Source of the DNA: Pseudomonadota bacterium
Lineage (GTDB): Bacteria > Pseudomonadota > Alphaproteobacteria > Rhodospirillales > Casp-alpha2
Assembly: GCA_027624235.1 (NCBI GenBank)
Contig: JAQBYB010000013.1
Coordinates: forward strand, 1 to 52,404
Direction: 5' to 3'
DNA: 52,404 bases
The position numbers and the translations under genes are program-made. The notes below the pieces were generated by a model that saw only the letters and a list, made by a program, of their open reading frames with translations, did not search any database and was not told the origin of the DNA. Below are positions 1 to 8,551 of this stretch, one piece after another; the first letter of the stretch is position 1; the number at the start of each line of letters is the position of its first letter.

Positions 1-69
1 ACGAATTTGCGTCTAAAACAAAGGCGTAGAGCATTTTAGGTGAACGCAAGTGAACCGGGAATGCTCTAG
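1..69. repeat. palindromic intergenic repeat, left copy
   Basis: A 69-bp sequence that recurs at 52272-52340 in the same orientation with one mismatch (GGG against GGA near position 59). Its inner part, from GAGCATTTTAGGTGAAC to GTGAACCGGGAATGCTC, is an imperfect palindrome around GCAA. It resembles a dispersed palindromic repeat common in alphaproteobacterial intergenic DNA (recognition from memory, not searched). The terminal CTAG supplies the TAG stop codon of the minus-strand gene that ends at 66. Confidence 0.8.
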
Positions 70-1169
70 CCGCGGGCGAACAGCGCCTTGAGGGCGCCAC
101 CGAGGCTTTCTTCTTCCAGATACTTCAAGCCGAATACCGCGCCGACAATGATCGACAGCAAGGCGATCAACGAGCCCACCGCCAGGGTCGACATGCCGGT
201 AATCCCTTGGCCGACGGTGCAGCCCAGCGACAGCACGCCACCAACGCCCATCAACGAACCGCCGACGATGTGCCGCGCCATATCGGCCGAATCACTAAAT
301 GCTTCGATGTGGAATTCGTTTCTCGCCTTGGCTGAGATAAACGAGCCGAAAATGATCCCGCCGACGGTGGCAATGCCGAAATTGATGGTCGCCCCGGAAA
401 ACGTCATTATGTACTGAATGCTGTTGCCGACAGGGGCGATAAAGGTGAAAGACTCCAACGCCACGGGCTCAAACTCATCGGCGCCGACGACCCCGGTCAC
501 GTACCAGGCGAGAACCACCAACAAGCCGATCAGCACGCCGCTGGATATATCGAGGGGAGAGGACCGGAAAGCGGCGCTTTTGAAGCAAAACACCAACAGC
601 CCGCCACCGACAATGATGGTGGTGACAAGGCTGGCGGTCCCAAGCCCCAACGGCGTCATTGCCGCCAGGAAATCCGGAATCCCCTGGTTTTTAAGCCCTG
701 ATGTCGTCAGGTCGATCATCGTCACGCCCTCCATCTCCACCCGCGCCAGGCCAATCAGGCCGCGCAGCGTCATGTAGGCGAAAATACCGAGAAACATCAT
801 CACGACCAGGGACTTGAGGTTGCCGGCGCCGACCCGGACCAGGGTCTTGTTACCGCAACCGCTGCCCAGCGTCATCCCGAACCCGAACAGCACTCCACCA
901 AGAATTGCCCCGAACCAGCCTAAATTTGGCGTCAGATAGATGGCCCGGGAAAGGTCAATGGCGCCCGTCTGGTACAAATACTGGGTGCCAATGATGGCAA
1001 TGGCGGTCGCCAGCATCCAGGACCGAAAGCGGTTCCAATTACCCATGAAAACGATGTCCGAAAGCGCCCCCATGGTGCAGAAACTGGTTCGATGGGCGAC
1101 GGCGCCGAAAAGAATGCCCATGCCGAAGCCCAGGGTCGCAATAAAGGTTCCGATCGGTACTTGTTCCAT
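66..1169 (-). CDS. YeeE/YedE family inner-membrane transporter (thiosulfate/TsuA-like)
   Basis: A 367-residue polytopic membrane protein of the YeeE/YedE (sulphur transport, TsuA-like) family, whose characterised members move thiosulfate across the inner membrane using conserved cysteines. Three cysteine motifs of the family are visible: RTSFCTMGA (Cys31), GSGCGNKT (Cys105) and SLGCTVGQG (Cys317). The remainder is mostly hydrophobic helices rich in Gly. The length is normal for a two-repeat family member. It is divergent from a secreted DsrE-like gene at 1546, which supports a role in handling reduced sulphur. The TAG stop lies inside a palindromic repeat that runs off the left end of the window, so the original C-terminus may have been a few residues different. 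The substrate is inferred from the family. Confidence 0.85.
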   Translation of the reverse strand: MEQVPIGTFIATLGFGMGILFGAVAHRTSFCTMGALSDIVFMGNWNRFRSWMLATAIAIIGTQYLYQTGAIDLSRAIYLTPNLGWFGAILGGVLFGFGMTLGSGCGNKTLVRVGAGNLKSLVVMMFLGIFAYMTLRGLIGLARVEMEGVTMIDLTTSGLKNQGIPDFLAAMTPLGLGTASLVTTIIVGGGLLVFCFKSAAFRSSPLDISSGVLIGLLVVLAWYVTGVVGADEFEPVALESFTFIAPVGNSIQYIMTFSGATINFGIATVGGIIFGSFISAKARNEFHIEAFSDSADMARHIVGGSLMGVGGVLSLGCTVGQGITGMSTLAVGSLIALLSIIVGAVFGLKYLEEESLGGALKALFARG

Positions 1170-1545
1170 TCTACGCTTTCCCCGTCACAAAAATTTCCCT
1201 GCCCTTGGTTATTATTCTAGAAATTTCGGGCCTCGGGGTACGATCATATTCAATTTTTCCTAACTGTCTACCATGATCCGTTATCATGATCCGTTATATA
1301 CTGGCGACACCGAAGAAAAAGGGAACCGACCATGGCGGAACATGATCTTGCTGATAAAGGGCTGAATTGTCCGCTTTCTGCTCAAAATATGTTAAATCCG
1401 GCGCCCCTCCCTCGCCCCTCCCTCGCCCCCCCCTGGCTTCTTCAAAAGGTCGTGAAGCCTCGAAATTGGCGTTTTCCGCCGTATCTCGATGTGATTTACT
1501 CTCGCCCACAAATTCAATTGGTCTATAACCCGGAGGCTTAAAAAA
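1170..1545. other. intergenic region between divergent sulphur genes, with 13-bp tandem repeat
   Basis: A 376-bp gap expected to hold both divergent promoters. A perfect 13-bp direct tandem repeat, CATGATCCGTTAT, lies at 1272-1284 and 1285-1297 and could be a regulator site. A C-rich run (CCCTCCCTCGCCCC type) lies near 1405-1435. A 69-codon open frame at 1332-1541 has a weak upstream purine stretch but low-complexity, unconvincing content, so it is not called. Confidence 0.5.
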
Positions 1546-1995
1546 ATGAAATCTCGTATCCTTTCCTACGTCCTGGCTTTTGCCGCCGTTCTGGCCCTGT
1601 CGATACCGATCGACGCTTATGCCCAAAAGGTTCACCGAGTCGCCATTCACGTCGATGACAGCGACCCGATGCGCCAGAACATGGCGCTCAACAACGCCCT
1701 TAACGTCAGTAATTTCTACGAAAAAAAGGGTGAGAAAGTGATTATCGAAGTCGTCGCCTACGGCCCCGGATTGATGATGCTGCGCATGGATAAATCCAAG
1801 GTCAAGGACCGTATCGCCAAGATGAGCCTGGAAATGCCGAATTTGTCTTTTGCCGCCTGTGGTAACACCCTGAATGGCATGGCCAAAAAGGAAGGCAAGA
1901 TGCCGGTGCTGGTTGCCGAGGCCAAGAATGTACCATCGGGCGTCGTTCGCTTGATTGAATTGCAGGAAAAAGGCTACGCCTACATCAGGCCGTAG
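1546..1995 (+). CDS. secreted DsrE/DsrF-like protein
   Basis: A 149-residue protein with a clear signal peptide (basic MKSR, hydrophobic core, cleavage likely after AYAQ near residue 27), followed by a DsrE/DsrF-like fold. Typical features are the VAIHVDDSDP start of the fold, a helix ending KVIIEVVAYGPG, and the conserved cysteine in FAACGNTL. DsrE-family proteins bind or relay sulphur as persulfide or thiosulfonate. This one should act in the periplasm. The start is set by GGAGG at 1532-1536, nine bases before ATG. It is divergent from the YeeE/YedE transporter and followed by a strong terminator, so it is probably monocistronic. The family assignment is firm. A partnership with the transporter is an inference. 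Confidence 0.8.
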   Translation: MKSRILSYVLAFAAVLALSIPIDAYAQKVHRVAIHVDDSDPMRQNMALNNALNVSNFYEKKGEKVIIEVVAYGPGLMMLRMDKSKVKDRIAKMSLEMPNLSFAACGNTLNGMAKKEGKMPVLVAEAKNVPSGVVRLIELQEKGYAYIRP

Positions 1996-2014
1996 CCTTC
2001 CCCTATTCCAAATT

Positions 2015-2053
2015 AAACGGCCCTTGCCACAACGGTAGGGGGCGTTTTTTTTT
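2015..2053 (+). terminator. Rho-independent terminator after the DsrE-like gene
   Basis: AAACGGCCCTTGCC and GGTAGGGGGCGTTT form an imperfect stem with an ACAAC loop, followed by nine T residues (2045-2053). It lies 20 bases after the stop codon at 1995. Confidence 0.8.
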
Positions 2054-2119
2054 GCACCCCGCTTCGGTTGACGATGCGTCTCGGATCATTGATCCTTGCT
2101 GTAAGGGGAAAATACCGCC

Positions 2120-4636
2120 ATGGCCGATGTAAATGAGACACTGCGCCTTGCGATGGGGCACCATCAACAAGGCCGCACGGATAAGGCTGAGTCTCTTTAC
2201 CGTCAAATTCTGGATGCCGAGCCAAACCACGCCGAGGCCAACCATTTGTTGGGTGTCGCCGCCAGCCAGCGGGGCGACTTCGATCTTGCCGTCCGGCTGA
2301 TCGGCAAGGCCATTGAGAGCGCCCCGAAAGACGCTATTTTCCACAACAACCTGGGCAATGTGCAGAGGGAACAGGGCCGCCTGGACGATGCCGTAGCGTC
2401 GTACGCGGCGGCGCTGGACATCACCCCCAATCTCGCCGAGGCCCACTACAACACCGGCAATATTCACACCCTCCAGGACCGCCCGGAAGCCGCCGCCGCG
2501 TGTTACCGCAAGGCGCTGGCGATCAAGCCCGACTATATCGAGGCGATGGCAAACCTGGGCACCGTGCTGAAGGAACTGGGTCACCCGGAGGAAGCGGTGG
2601 CGTGCTTTGAGAGCGCGCTTCGCAGCCGCCCCGATCTGGCCGAGGTCCATTTCAACCTGGGCAATACGCTGCGGGACCTGGGCCGCCTGGAAGACGCCGT
2701 CAACAGCTACCAAACCGCGATCACCGCCAAGCCCGATTATGCTGAGGCGCACAGCAGTCTGGGCACCGCGCTGGCCCAACTGGGGCGGCTGGAAGACGCC
2801 GTCATCGCCCACCAAAAGGCGCTGAGGCTCAGACCCGATTACGCCGAGGCGCTCAGCAATCTAGGGATCGCCTACGATAAGCTGGGCCTTCTGGGCGACG
2901 CCGCCGCCGCTTATGAGAAAGCCATTTCGATCAAACCGGACCTCGCCGCCGCCCACAGCAACTACGGCAACGTGCTCAAACAACAGGGCCGCCTCGGTGA
3001 TGCCGTCGCCAGCTACGAGAAGGCGCTGGCCATCACCCCGAACTATACCGAGGCGCTCGGCAATCTGGGCGCCGCCTACAATCAAATGGGCCGCAACTCG
3101 GATGCCGCCGCCAGCCTGCGGGCGGCGATCGCCACCAACCCGGACTATGCCGAGGCGCACTACAACCTGGGCAACGCGCTGGACGGGCAATTGGCCGAAA
3201 CTCTGAACTGCTACCGCGAAGCGGCGCGGCTGGATAAGGGCCATCAATTTGCCCGCGCCAGCCTCCTGCATCAGCTTCAACACGCCTGCGCCTGGGCTGA
3301 ATTCAAGGATCTGGAAGCAGACGTCGATGCCGCCATGCGGGCGGCGCTGGACCAGGGCGGCGGCGTCGCCGTGACCCCCTTCGCCCTGGTGACGCGGCGC
3401 GGCGATGGCGCCGAAAACCTGGCCGTCGCCAAGGCCGCCAGCAACGAGACCGCCAAACAAATGGCCGGCCTCGGCGCCATTTTTTCCGAGACCGGACCAC
3501 GCCAACCCAAAACCAGGGTCACCATCGGCTACCTGTCGGCGGATTTCCACAACCACGCCACCGCGCACCTGATGCGGGGCCTGTTTGAATGCCATGACCG
3601 GGAAGCGTTCCGCATCCTGGCGTTTTCCCACGGCCCCGACGACGGCAGCGATTACCGGCGCGCCATCGAAGCCAACTGCGACGGCTTTGTTGACATTGCC
3701 GGAGACAGCCACGGGGACGCCGCGAAACGCATTGTTGCGGCCGGCGTCGATATCCTGATCGACCTCAAGGGCCACACCGACCAAAACCGGCTGCAAATCT
3801 GTGCGTTGCGACCGGCGCCGATACAGGCGAGCTATCTCGGCTTTCCCGGCACCTCCGGGGCGGACTTCCTGGATTACATCCTCACCGACGCCGTCGTCAC
3901 CCCCGCCGCGGATGCGCCTTATTACACCGAGGCCTTCGTCACCTTGCCCCACTGCTATCAGGCCACCGACAACACCCAGAAGATTTCCGACGCCCCCCTC
4001 CGCCGTTCTGATTTCGGGCTGCCGGACGACGGCTTCGTGTTCTGTTCGTTCAACGCCACCTACAAGATCGAACCCAAGATGTTCGACGTCTGGATGCGAT
4101 TGCTGGACAACGTCCCGGGCAGCGTGCTGTGGCTGCTGAAAAGCAACGACCTGGCCGAGAAAAACCTCAAGGCCGAGGCCGAAGCCAGAGGCATCGACGC
4201 GGGCCGGCTGATATTCGCCGACAAAATACCCAAGGACCGCCACCTCGCCCGCCACCGGCTCGCCGATCTGGCGCTCGATACCCGCATTTGCGGCGGCCAC
4301 ACGACGACCACCGACGCCCTATGGGCAGGCCTTCCGGTGGTGACGCTTGCGGGCAACCACTTCGTCTCGCGGGTGGCGTCGAGCCTGCTCCAGGCGGTGG
4401 CCATGCCGGAACTTGTCAGCCACAGCCTCGAAGCCTACGAAGCGCTGGCGCGCGGGCTGGCGAAAGACAACGACAAGCTGACAGCAACGGCGGAAAAACT
4501 TGGCATGAACCGTTTGAGCGAACCGCTGTTCGACACGCCGCGCTTCACCCGCAACCTCGAGACAGCCTATCGGCTGATGTGGGACCGATACCTAGCCGGC
4601 GAGGCCCCCGCTCCGATCACGGTGACAGAGGATTAA
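2120..4636 (+). CDS. TPR-containing GT41 (OGT/SPINDLY-like) glycosyltransferase
   Basis: An 838-residue cytoplasmic protein. Residues 6-345 are ten consecutive 34-residue TPR units (consensus AHYNLGN...GRLEDAVASYEKAL...P), with a degenerate eleventh unit to about 377. From about 465 onward is a complete family 41 glycosyltransferase: IGYLSADFHNHATAH (His479 matches the active-site His of human OGT), ILIDLKGHT, APIQASYLGFPGTSG, FCSFNATYKIEP (the UDP-contacting Lys) and CGGHTTTTDALWAGLPVV. These enzymes transfer a sugar from a nucleotide sugar to Ser/Thr of proteins selected by the TPR superhelix. AAGGGG lies 13 bases before the ATG. The gene stands alone between a terminator and tRNA-Lys. A shorter paralogue lies at 24.8-26.8 kb. 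Donor sugar and targets cannot be read from the sequence. Confidence 0.9.
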   Translation: MADVNETLRLAMGHHQQGRTDKAESLYRQILDAEPNHAEANHLLGVAASQRGDFDLAVRLIGKAIESAPKDAIFHNNLGNVQREQGRLDDAVASYAAALDITPNLAEAHYNTGNIHTLQDRPEAAAACYRKALAIKPDYIEAMANLGTVLKELGHPEEAVACFESALRSRPDLAEVHFNLGNTLRDLGRLEDAVNSYQTAITAKPDYAEAHSSLGTALAQLGRLEDAVIAHQKALRLRPDYAEALSNLGIAYDKLGLLGDAAAAYEKAISIKPDLAAAHSNYGNVLKQQGRLGDAVASYEKALAITPNYTEALGNLGAAYNQMGRNSDAAASLRAAIATNPDYAEAHYNLGNALDGQLAETLNCYREAARLDKGHQFARASLLHQLQHACAWAEFKDLEADVDAAMRAALDQGGGVAVTPFALVTRRGDGAENLAVAKAASNETAKQMAGLGAIFSETGPRQPKTRVTIGYLSADFHNHATAHLMRGLFECHDREAFRILAFSHGPDDGSDYRRAIEANCDGFVDIAGDSHGDAAKRIVAAGVDILIDLKGHTDQNRLQICALRPAPIQASYLGFPGTSGADFLDYILTDAVVTPAADAPYYTEAFVTLPHCYQATDNTQKISDAPLRRSDFGLPDDGFVFCSFNATYKIEPKMFDVWMRLLDNVPGSVLWLLKSNDLAEKNLKAEAEARGIDAGRLIFADKIPKDRHLARHRLADLALDTRICGGHTTTTDALWAGLPVVTLAGNHFVSRVASSLLQAVAMPELVSHSLEAYEALARGLAKDNDKLTATAEKLGMNRLSEPLFDTPRFTRNLETAYRLMWDRYLAGEAPAPITVTED

Positions 4637-4801
4637 GCCGGCGCCCGGTCGCCAGGGAAACGAGTATGCGGCGACCAACTGCAGCCACGACGACTGCCCC
4701 CATTACAAGCCCTTCGACACCGTATGCAGGGACAAGTCCGCTTACCGGCAATCCCCCTCTACGATTTCTATATTCGGCGCTGACGTTCTCTCTTCAAATA
4801 A

Positions 4802-4840
4802 CAAAGAAAAACCCCCGGCAACTGAACGTCACCGGAGGTT
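4802..4840 (-). terminator. Rho-independent terminator of tRNA-Lys
   Basis: On the minus strand AACCTCCGGTGACG and GTTGCCGGGGGT form a stem around TTCA, followed by a T-rich tract (TTTTTCTTTG). It starts six bases after the encoded CCA of tRNA-Lys. Confidence 0.75.
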
Positions 4841-4845
4841 TGGAA

Positions 4846-4921
4846 TGGTAGGCGCTGCGGGGATCGAACCCACGACAACCTGATTAAAAGTCAGGTGCTC
4901 TACCAACTGAGCTAAGCGCCC
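4846..4921 (-). tRNA. tRNA-Lys (anticodon TTT)
   Basis: A 76-nt gene on the minus strand. The acceptor stem GGGCGCT/AGCGCCT has a G-U first pair. The D-arm is AGCTCAGTTGGTAGAGCA, the anticodon loop is CTTTTAA with anticodon TTT, the T-arm contains GGGTTCGATCC, and CCA is encoded. It reads towards the terminator at 4802-4840. Confidence 0.97.
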
Positions 4922-4993
4922 TCAATGGGCCATCGGCGAACGCCGAATGGAAGCGGGAACATAAGTAGCGGTGTCGGGCCGGTCAATGCCTTT

Positions 4994-5512
4994 TCAAGTA
5001 CCTTTCTGGCCGTTCTTGAAACGCCCATCCAAATTTTTCTTCACCGCGCCGGAAACAAAGTGGCCGACATCGCCGCCGAGCCGTCCGATCTCCTTAACAA
5101 AGCGGGACGATATAAACTGGTGTTTGTCGGACGCCATCAGGAAGATGGTCTCGACGTTGCGATTGAGGCGCGAATTCATTGCCGCCATCTGAAATTCGTA
5201 TTCGAAGTCGGACACCGCGCGCAGCCCCCGGATGATCACCGAGGCGTTCTCGGATTCGGCGAAATCAACCAGCAAATGATCAAACGGCTTCACGCTGATA
5301 TGTGAGGTCTGGTCCTTGGGCAGCGCCGATATTTCGGTTTCCATCATCGCGATCCGCTCTTCCACGGAAAACAACGGGTCTTTTCCGGCATTGGAGGCAA
5401 CGCCGACAATCAGCCGATCAACCACCTTTGCCGCCCTGGCGACGATATCCATATGACCATTGGTGACCGGATCAAAGGTGCCGGGGTAAACGCCGATGAG
5501 GGGCTCGCTCAT
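4994..5512 (-). CDS. coaD: phosphopantetheine adenylyltransferase CoaD
   Basis: A 172-residue cytosolic enzyme that adenylates 4'-phosphopantetheine to dephospho-CoA, the fourth step of CoA synthesis. The nucleotidyltransferase signature is at the N-terminus ([16 protein letters not shown], with the HxGH-like NGHMD), the adenylyl-binding [18 protein letters not shown] follows, and the ISSRFVKEI motif (ISSS-type) is near residue 136. The length is normal (about 160-170). Its ATG overlaps the gyrA stop in an ATGA tetranucleotide, so the two genes are translationally coupled. The gyrA-coaD pair is a familiar alphaproteobacterial order. Confidence 0.97.
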   Translation of the reverse strand: MSEPLIGVYPGTFDPVTNGHMDIVARAAKVVDRLIVGVASNAGKDPLFSVEERIAMMETEISALPKDQTSHISVKPFDHLLVDFAESENASVIIRGLRAVSDFEYEFQMAAMNSRLNRNVETIFLMASDKHQFISSRFVKEIGRLGGDVGHFVSGAVKKNLDGRFKNGQKGT

Positions 5513-8349
5513 TCCTGTTCTCCTTTCGCCTGATCCTCGGGGTCTGCATCCGGTTCGGCGGCGTCCCCTTCCCCGCCTTCGGTTTCGGGGGCATCGCCGT
5601 CTTCTCCAATCCCATTTTTGCCGTCTCCGTCACCGTCATCATCGACATCGCGGAGCCGGGATACCGAGACCACCTCTTCGCCTTCGGCGGTCTTGAAGAT
5701 GGTGACGCCACGGCTCGACCGGCCGACGGTGCTGACCTTATCGATGGGGCAGCGGATAATCTGGCCGCTATTCGACACCATGACGATCTGGTCGGTATCG
5801 ACCACCGTGAACGCGGCGGTGACGTAGGTTTTATCCTTACCGCGCGAGACATCGATATTGGCGATGCCCTGGCCGCCGCGACCGGCGATCCGATATTCAT
5901 AGGCCGATGTGCGCTTGCCGTAACCGTCCGCCACAATGGTCAAGAGGAATTCTTCATCCTCGGCCATCTGGGCGAACTTTTCCTCGGCCAACTTCGCCGC
6001 CAATTCCTCATCACGGGCCTTGTCTTCGGCCCGATCGGTATAATCGCCGCCCCTCAAGCGCCGGGACGCGTTGACGGCCTGAAGATACTGATCCCTGTCA
6101 TCGACCCCGACCTTGACGTGCCTAAGCGCCGACATGGCGATGACCTTGTCGCCCTTGGCCAGCCTGATTCCACGCACCCCCTTGGAGGCGCGACTGGAGA
6201 AGACCCGGACGGCGGTGACCGGGAAACGAATGCATTTGCCGCCTTGCGCCGACAGCAGGATGTCATCGTCCTCGCTACAGGTGCGGACCCGGACCAGCTT
6301 GTCGCCATCTTCCAGTTTCATGGCGATCTTGCCGTTGGCGAAAACATTGGTGAAATCGCTGAGCCGGTTGCGCCGGACACCGCCGGACGCGGTCGAGAAC
6401 ATCACGAACAGGTCACTCCAGGTATTCTCGTCCTCGGGCAGCGGCATCATGGTGGTGATGGTTTCACCTTCGTTGAGGGGCAGCATGTTGATCAACGCCT
6501 TGCCCCGAGACTGGGGCGACCCCAACGGCAGCTTATAGACCTTGAGCTTGTAGACGATGCCTTCGGACGAGAAGAACAACATCGGCGTGTGGGTGTTGGC
6601 GACGAACACCTGGTTGACGAAGTCTTCTTCGTGGGTGCTCATCCCGGCGCGGCCCTTGCCGCCGCGGCGCTGCGCCCGATAGGTCGACAGCGGCACCCGT
6701 TTGACGTAGCCGGTGTTGGTGACCGTGACCACCATGTCTTCGCGCTGGATCAGGTCTTCGATATCGTGCTCGAACTCGCCTTCCTCGATGACGGTGCGGC
6801 GCGCATCGGCGAATTTTTCCTTCCGGTCCAGGAGCTCACTGCGAAGCAGCGCATACAGCATTTCCCTGGACCCCAAAAGCGCCAGGTGGCCGGCAATATC
6901 ATCCCCCAGGACCTTAAGGTCGTCGCCGATCTTGTCGCGTTCCAGCCCGGTTAACCGATGCAGGCGCAAATCAAGAATGGCCTTGGCCTGGATCTCGGAA
7001 AGTTTGTAGGTGCCCTTGACGACGCCTTGCCCCGGTTCATCCAACAGCTTGATCATCGCCTCGATATCGGTCGCCGGCCACGCCTTGGCCATCAGTTTTT
7101 CGCGTGCGTCACCGGGATCCTTGGCCGACCGGATCATGGCGATGATGGCGTCGATGTTGGCGACGGCAACGGCCAATCCAGCCAGCACGTGCGCCTTTTC
7201 ACGGGCCTTGCCGAGTTCGAAGATAGTACGCCGGCGGATGACCTCTTCACGAAATTCGACAAAGGCGACGATGATCTCCTTGAGGTTCATCATCTTCGGC
7301 TGGCCCTTGTCCAGGGCCAGCATGTTGACGCCGAAACTGGTTTGCAGGGGCGTGAACCGGAACAACTGCGCCAGCACCACCTCGGGTTCGGCGTCGCGCT
7401 TTAACTCGACGACGACACGCACGCCGTTGCGGTCAGATTCGTCACGCAGGTCGGAAATGCCGTCGATTTTTTTGTCGCGCACGGTCTCGGCCATGATTTC
7501 GACCATGCGGGCCTTATTCACCTGATAGGGGACCTCGTGGACGATGATCGCCTGGCGGCCTTTGCGGACTTCTTCAAACGAGGTCTTGCCGCGCATGATC
7601 ACCGAGCCGCGACCGGTCAGATAGGCCTGCACGATCCCGGAACGCCCCATGATCAGGCCGCCGGTCGGGAAATCCGGGCCATGCACATGGTTTCCAATAA
7701 TCTGTTCGATGGAAATGTCGGGATTTTCGATATACGCGCAACAGGCGTCGATGACCTCGCCCAGGTTATGCGGCGGAATGTTGGTGGCCATGCCGACGGC
7801 AATGCCGCCGGCGCCATTGACCAACAGATTGGGGAACTCCGCCGGCAGCACGGACGGCTCGAAAACGGTTTCATCATAGTTGGGCCGGAAATCCACCGTA
7901 TCCTTGTTGATATCTTCCAACAGGGCGTGGGCGGATCGGTCCAGGCGGGCTTCGGTGTAGCGCATCGCCGCCGCCCGGTCGCCGTCCATGGAGCCGAAGT
8001 TACCCTGACCGTCGACCAACGGCAGGCGCAGGGAAAACGTCTGCGCCATCCGCACCATGGCGTCGTAAATGGCCTGATCGCCATGGGGGTGGTATTTGCC
8101 CATGACGTCACCGACGATGCGCGCTGATTTGCGGTACGGCTTTCCGGCTTCGTAGCCGCCTTCCTTCATCGCATAGAGGATTCGGCGGTGCACCGGCTTT
8201 AATCCATCACGAACATCGGGTAGCGCGCGCGACACGATGACGCTCATGGCGTAAGCGAGATAGGACGACTTCATTTCGTCCTCGATGGAAACCGTTAAAA
8301 TGTCAGAATCAGGGGCCGCGGGAGAAGGGGTGTCAGAGGGTGTCGTCAA
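5509..8349 (-). CDS. gyrA: DNA gyrase subunit A
   Basis: A 946-residue gyrase A subunit, which breaks and rejoins DNA for ATP-driven negative supercoiling with GyrB. The winged-helix core starts [19 protein letters not shown]. The catalytic Tyr is in [11 protein letters not shown] and the GyrA box is [10 protein letters not shown]. The C-terminal beta-pinwheel carries the alphaproteobacterial insertion after LRHVKVG, then an acidic tail. The quinolone region reads [12 protein letters not shown], so Gln replaces the usual Ser at the E. coli Ser83 position. The only usable start is TTG at 8349: an in-frame TGA lies seven codons upstream with no ATG or GTG between. The ribosome site is weak. coaD overlaps its end. 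Confidence 0.97.
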   Translation of the reverse strand: MTTPSDTPSPAAPDSDILTVSIEDEMKSSYLAYAMSVIVSRALPDVRDGLKPVHRRILYAMKEGGYEAGKPYRKSARIVGDVMGKYHPHGDQAIYDAMVRMAQTFSLRLPLVDGQGNFGSMDGDRAAAMRYTEARLDRSAHALLEDINKDTVDFRPNYDETVFEPSVLPAEFPNLLVNGAGGIAVGMATNIPPHNLGEVIDACCAYIENPDISIEQIIGNHVHGPDFPTGGLIMGRSGIVQAYLTGRGSVIMRGKTSFEEVRKGRQAIIVHEVPYQVNKARMVEIMAETVRDKKIDGISDLRDESDRNGVRVVVELKRDAEPEVVLAQLFRFTPLQTSFGVNMLALDKGQPKMMNLKEIIVAFVEFREEVIRRRTIFELGKAREKAHVLAGLAVAVANIDAIIAMIRSAKDPGDAREKLMAKAWPATDIEAMIKLLDEPGQGVVKGTYKLSEIQAKAILDLRLHRLTGLERDKIGDDLKVLGDDIAGHLALLGSREMLYALLRSELLDRKEKFADARRTVIEEGEFEHDIEDLIQREDMVVTVTNTGYVKRVPLSTYRAQRRGGKGRAGMSTHEEDFVNQVFVANTHTPMLFFSSEGIVYKLKVYKLPLGSPQSRGKALINMLPLNEGETITTMMPLPEDENTWSDLFVMFSTASGGVRRNRLSDFTNVFANGKIAMKLEDGDKLVRVRTCSEDDDILLSAQGGKCIRFPVTAVRVFSSRASKGVRGIRLAKGDKVIAMSALRHVKVGVDDRDQYLQAVNASRRLRGGDYTDRAEDKARDEELAAKLAEEKFAQMAEDEEFLLTIVADGYGKRTSAYEYRIAGRGGQGIANIDVSRGKDKTYVTAAFTVVDTDQIVMVSNSGQIIRCPIDKVSTVGRSSRGVTIFKTAEGEEVVSVSRLRDVDDDGDGDGKNGIGEDGDAPETEGGEGDAAEPDADPEDQAKGEQE

Positions 8350-8551
8350 ACGAGTTATCCAGTATTTTCAAGCGCTTATGTGACCTACGCCGAGGCCGGC
8401 CCCAGGCTCGTGCCGGGACGACGAACTCTACCATTTTGCGCCCCTTCAAACAACCGAAGGACCGCTTAAATTCGGGCCGATTGAGGCTTAAATTTTAGCA
8501 ATTTTTGAGGATATTTACGGACCGCACCGTGGCCATCCCAGGGCGTCGGCG

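Noticed and set aside
1332-1541. 69-codon plus-strand frame upstream of the DsrE-like gene
   Set aside because: It has a plausible ATG and purine stretch but crosses a low-complexity C-rich run, shows no domain or membrane pattern, and ends at the DsrE ribosome site.
2003-4300. Long minus-strand frames (270 and 479 codons) opposite the first GT41 gene
   Set aside because: They are antisense shadows produced by the TPR-coding GC-rich sequence; the plus-strand protein explains the region completely.
4626-4757. Cys/His-rich reading (NCSHDDCPHYKPF...) after the first GT41 gene
   Set aside because: It looks like a small metal-binding peptide, but the frame has no ATG, GTG or TTG start after the upstream stop and it runs into the tRNA terminator. 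It could be a decayed gene; support is too thin to call.
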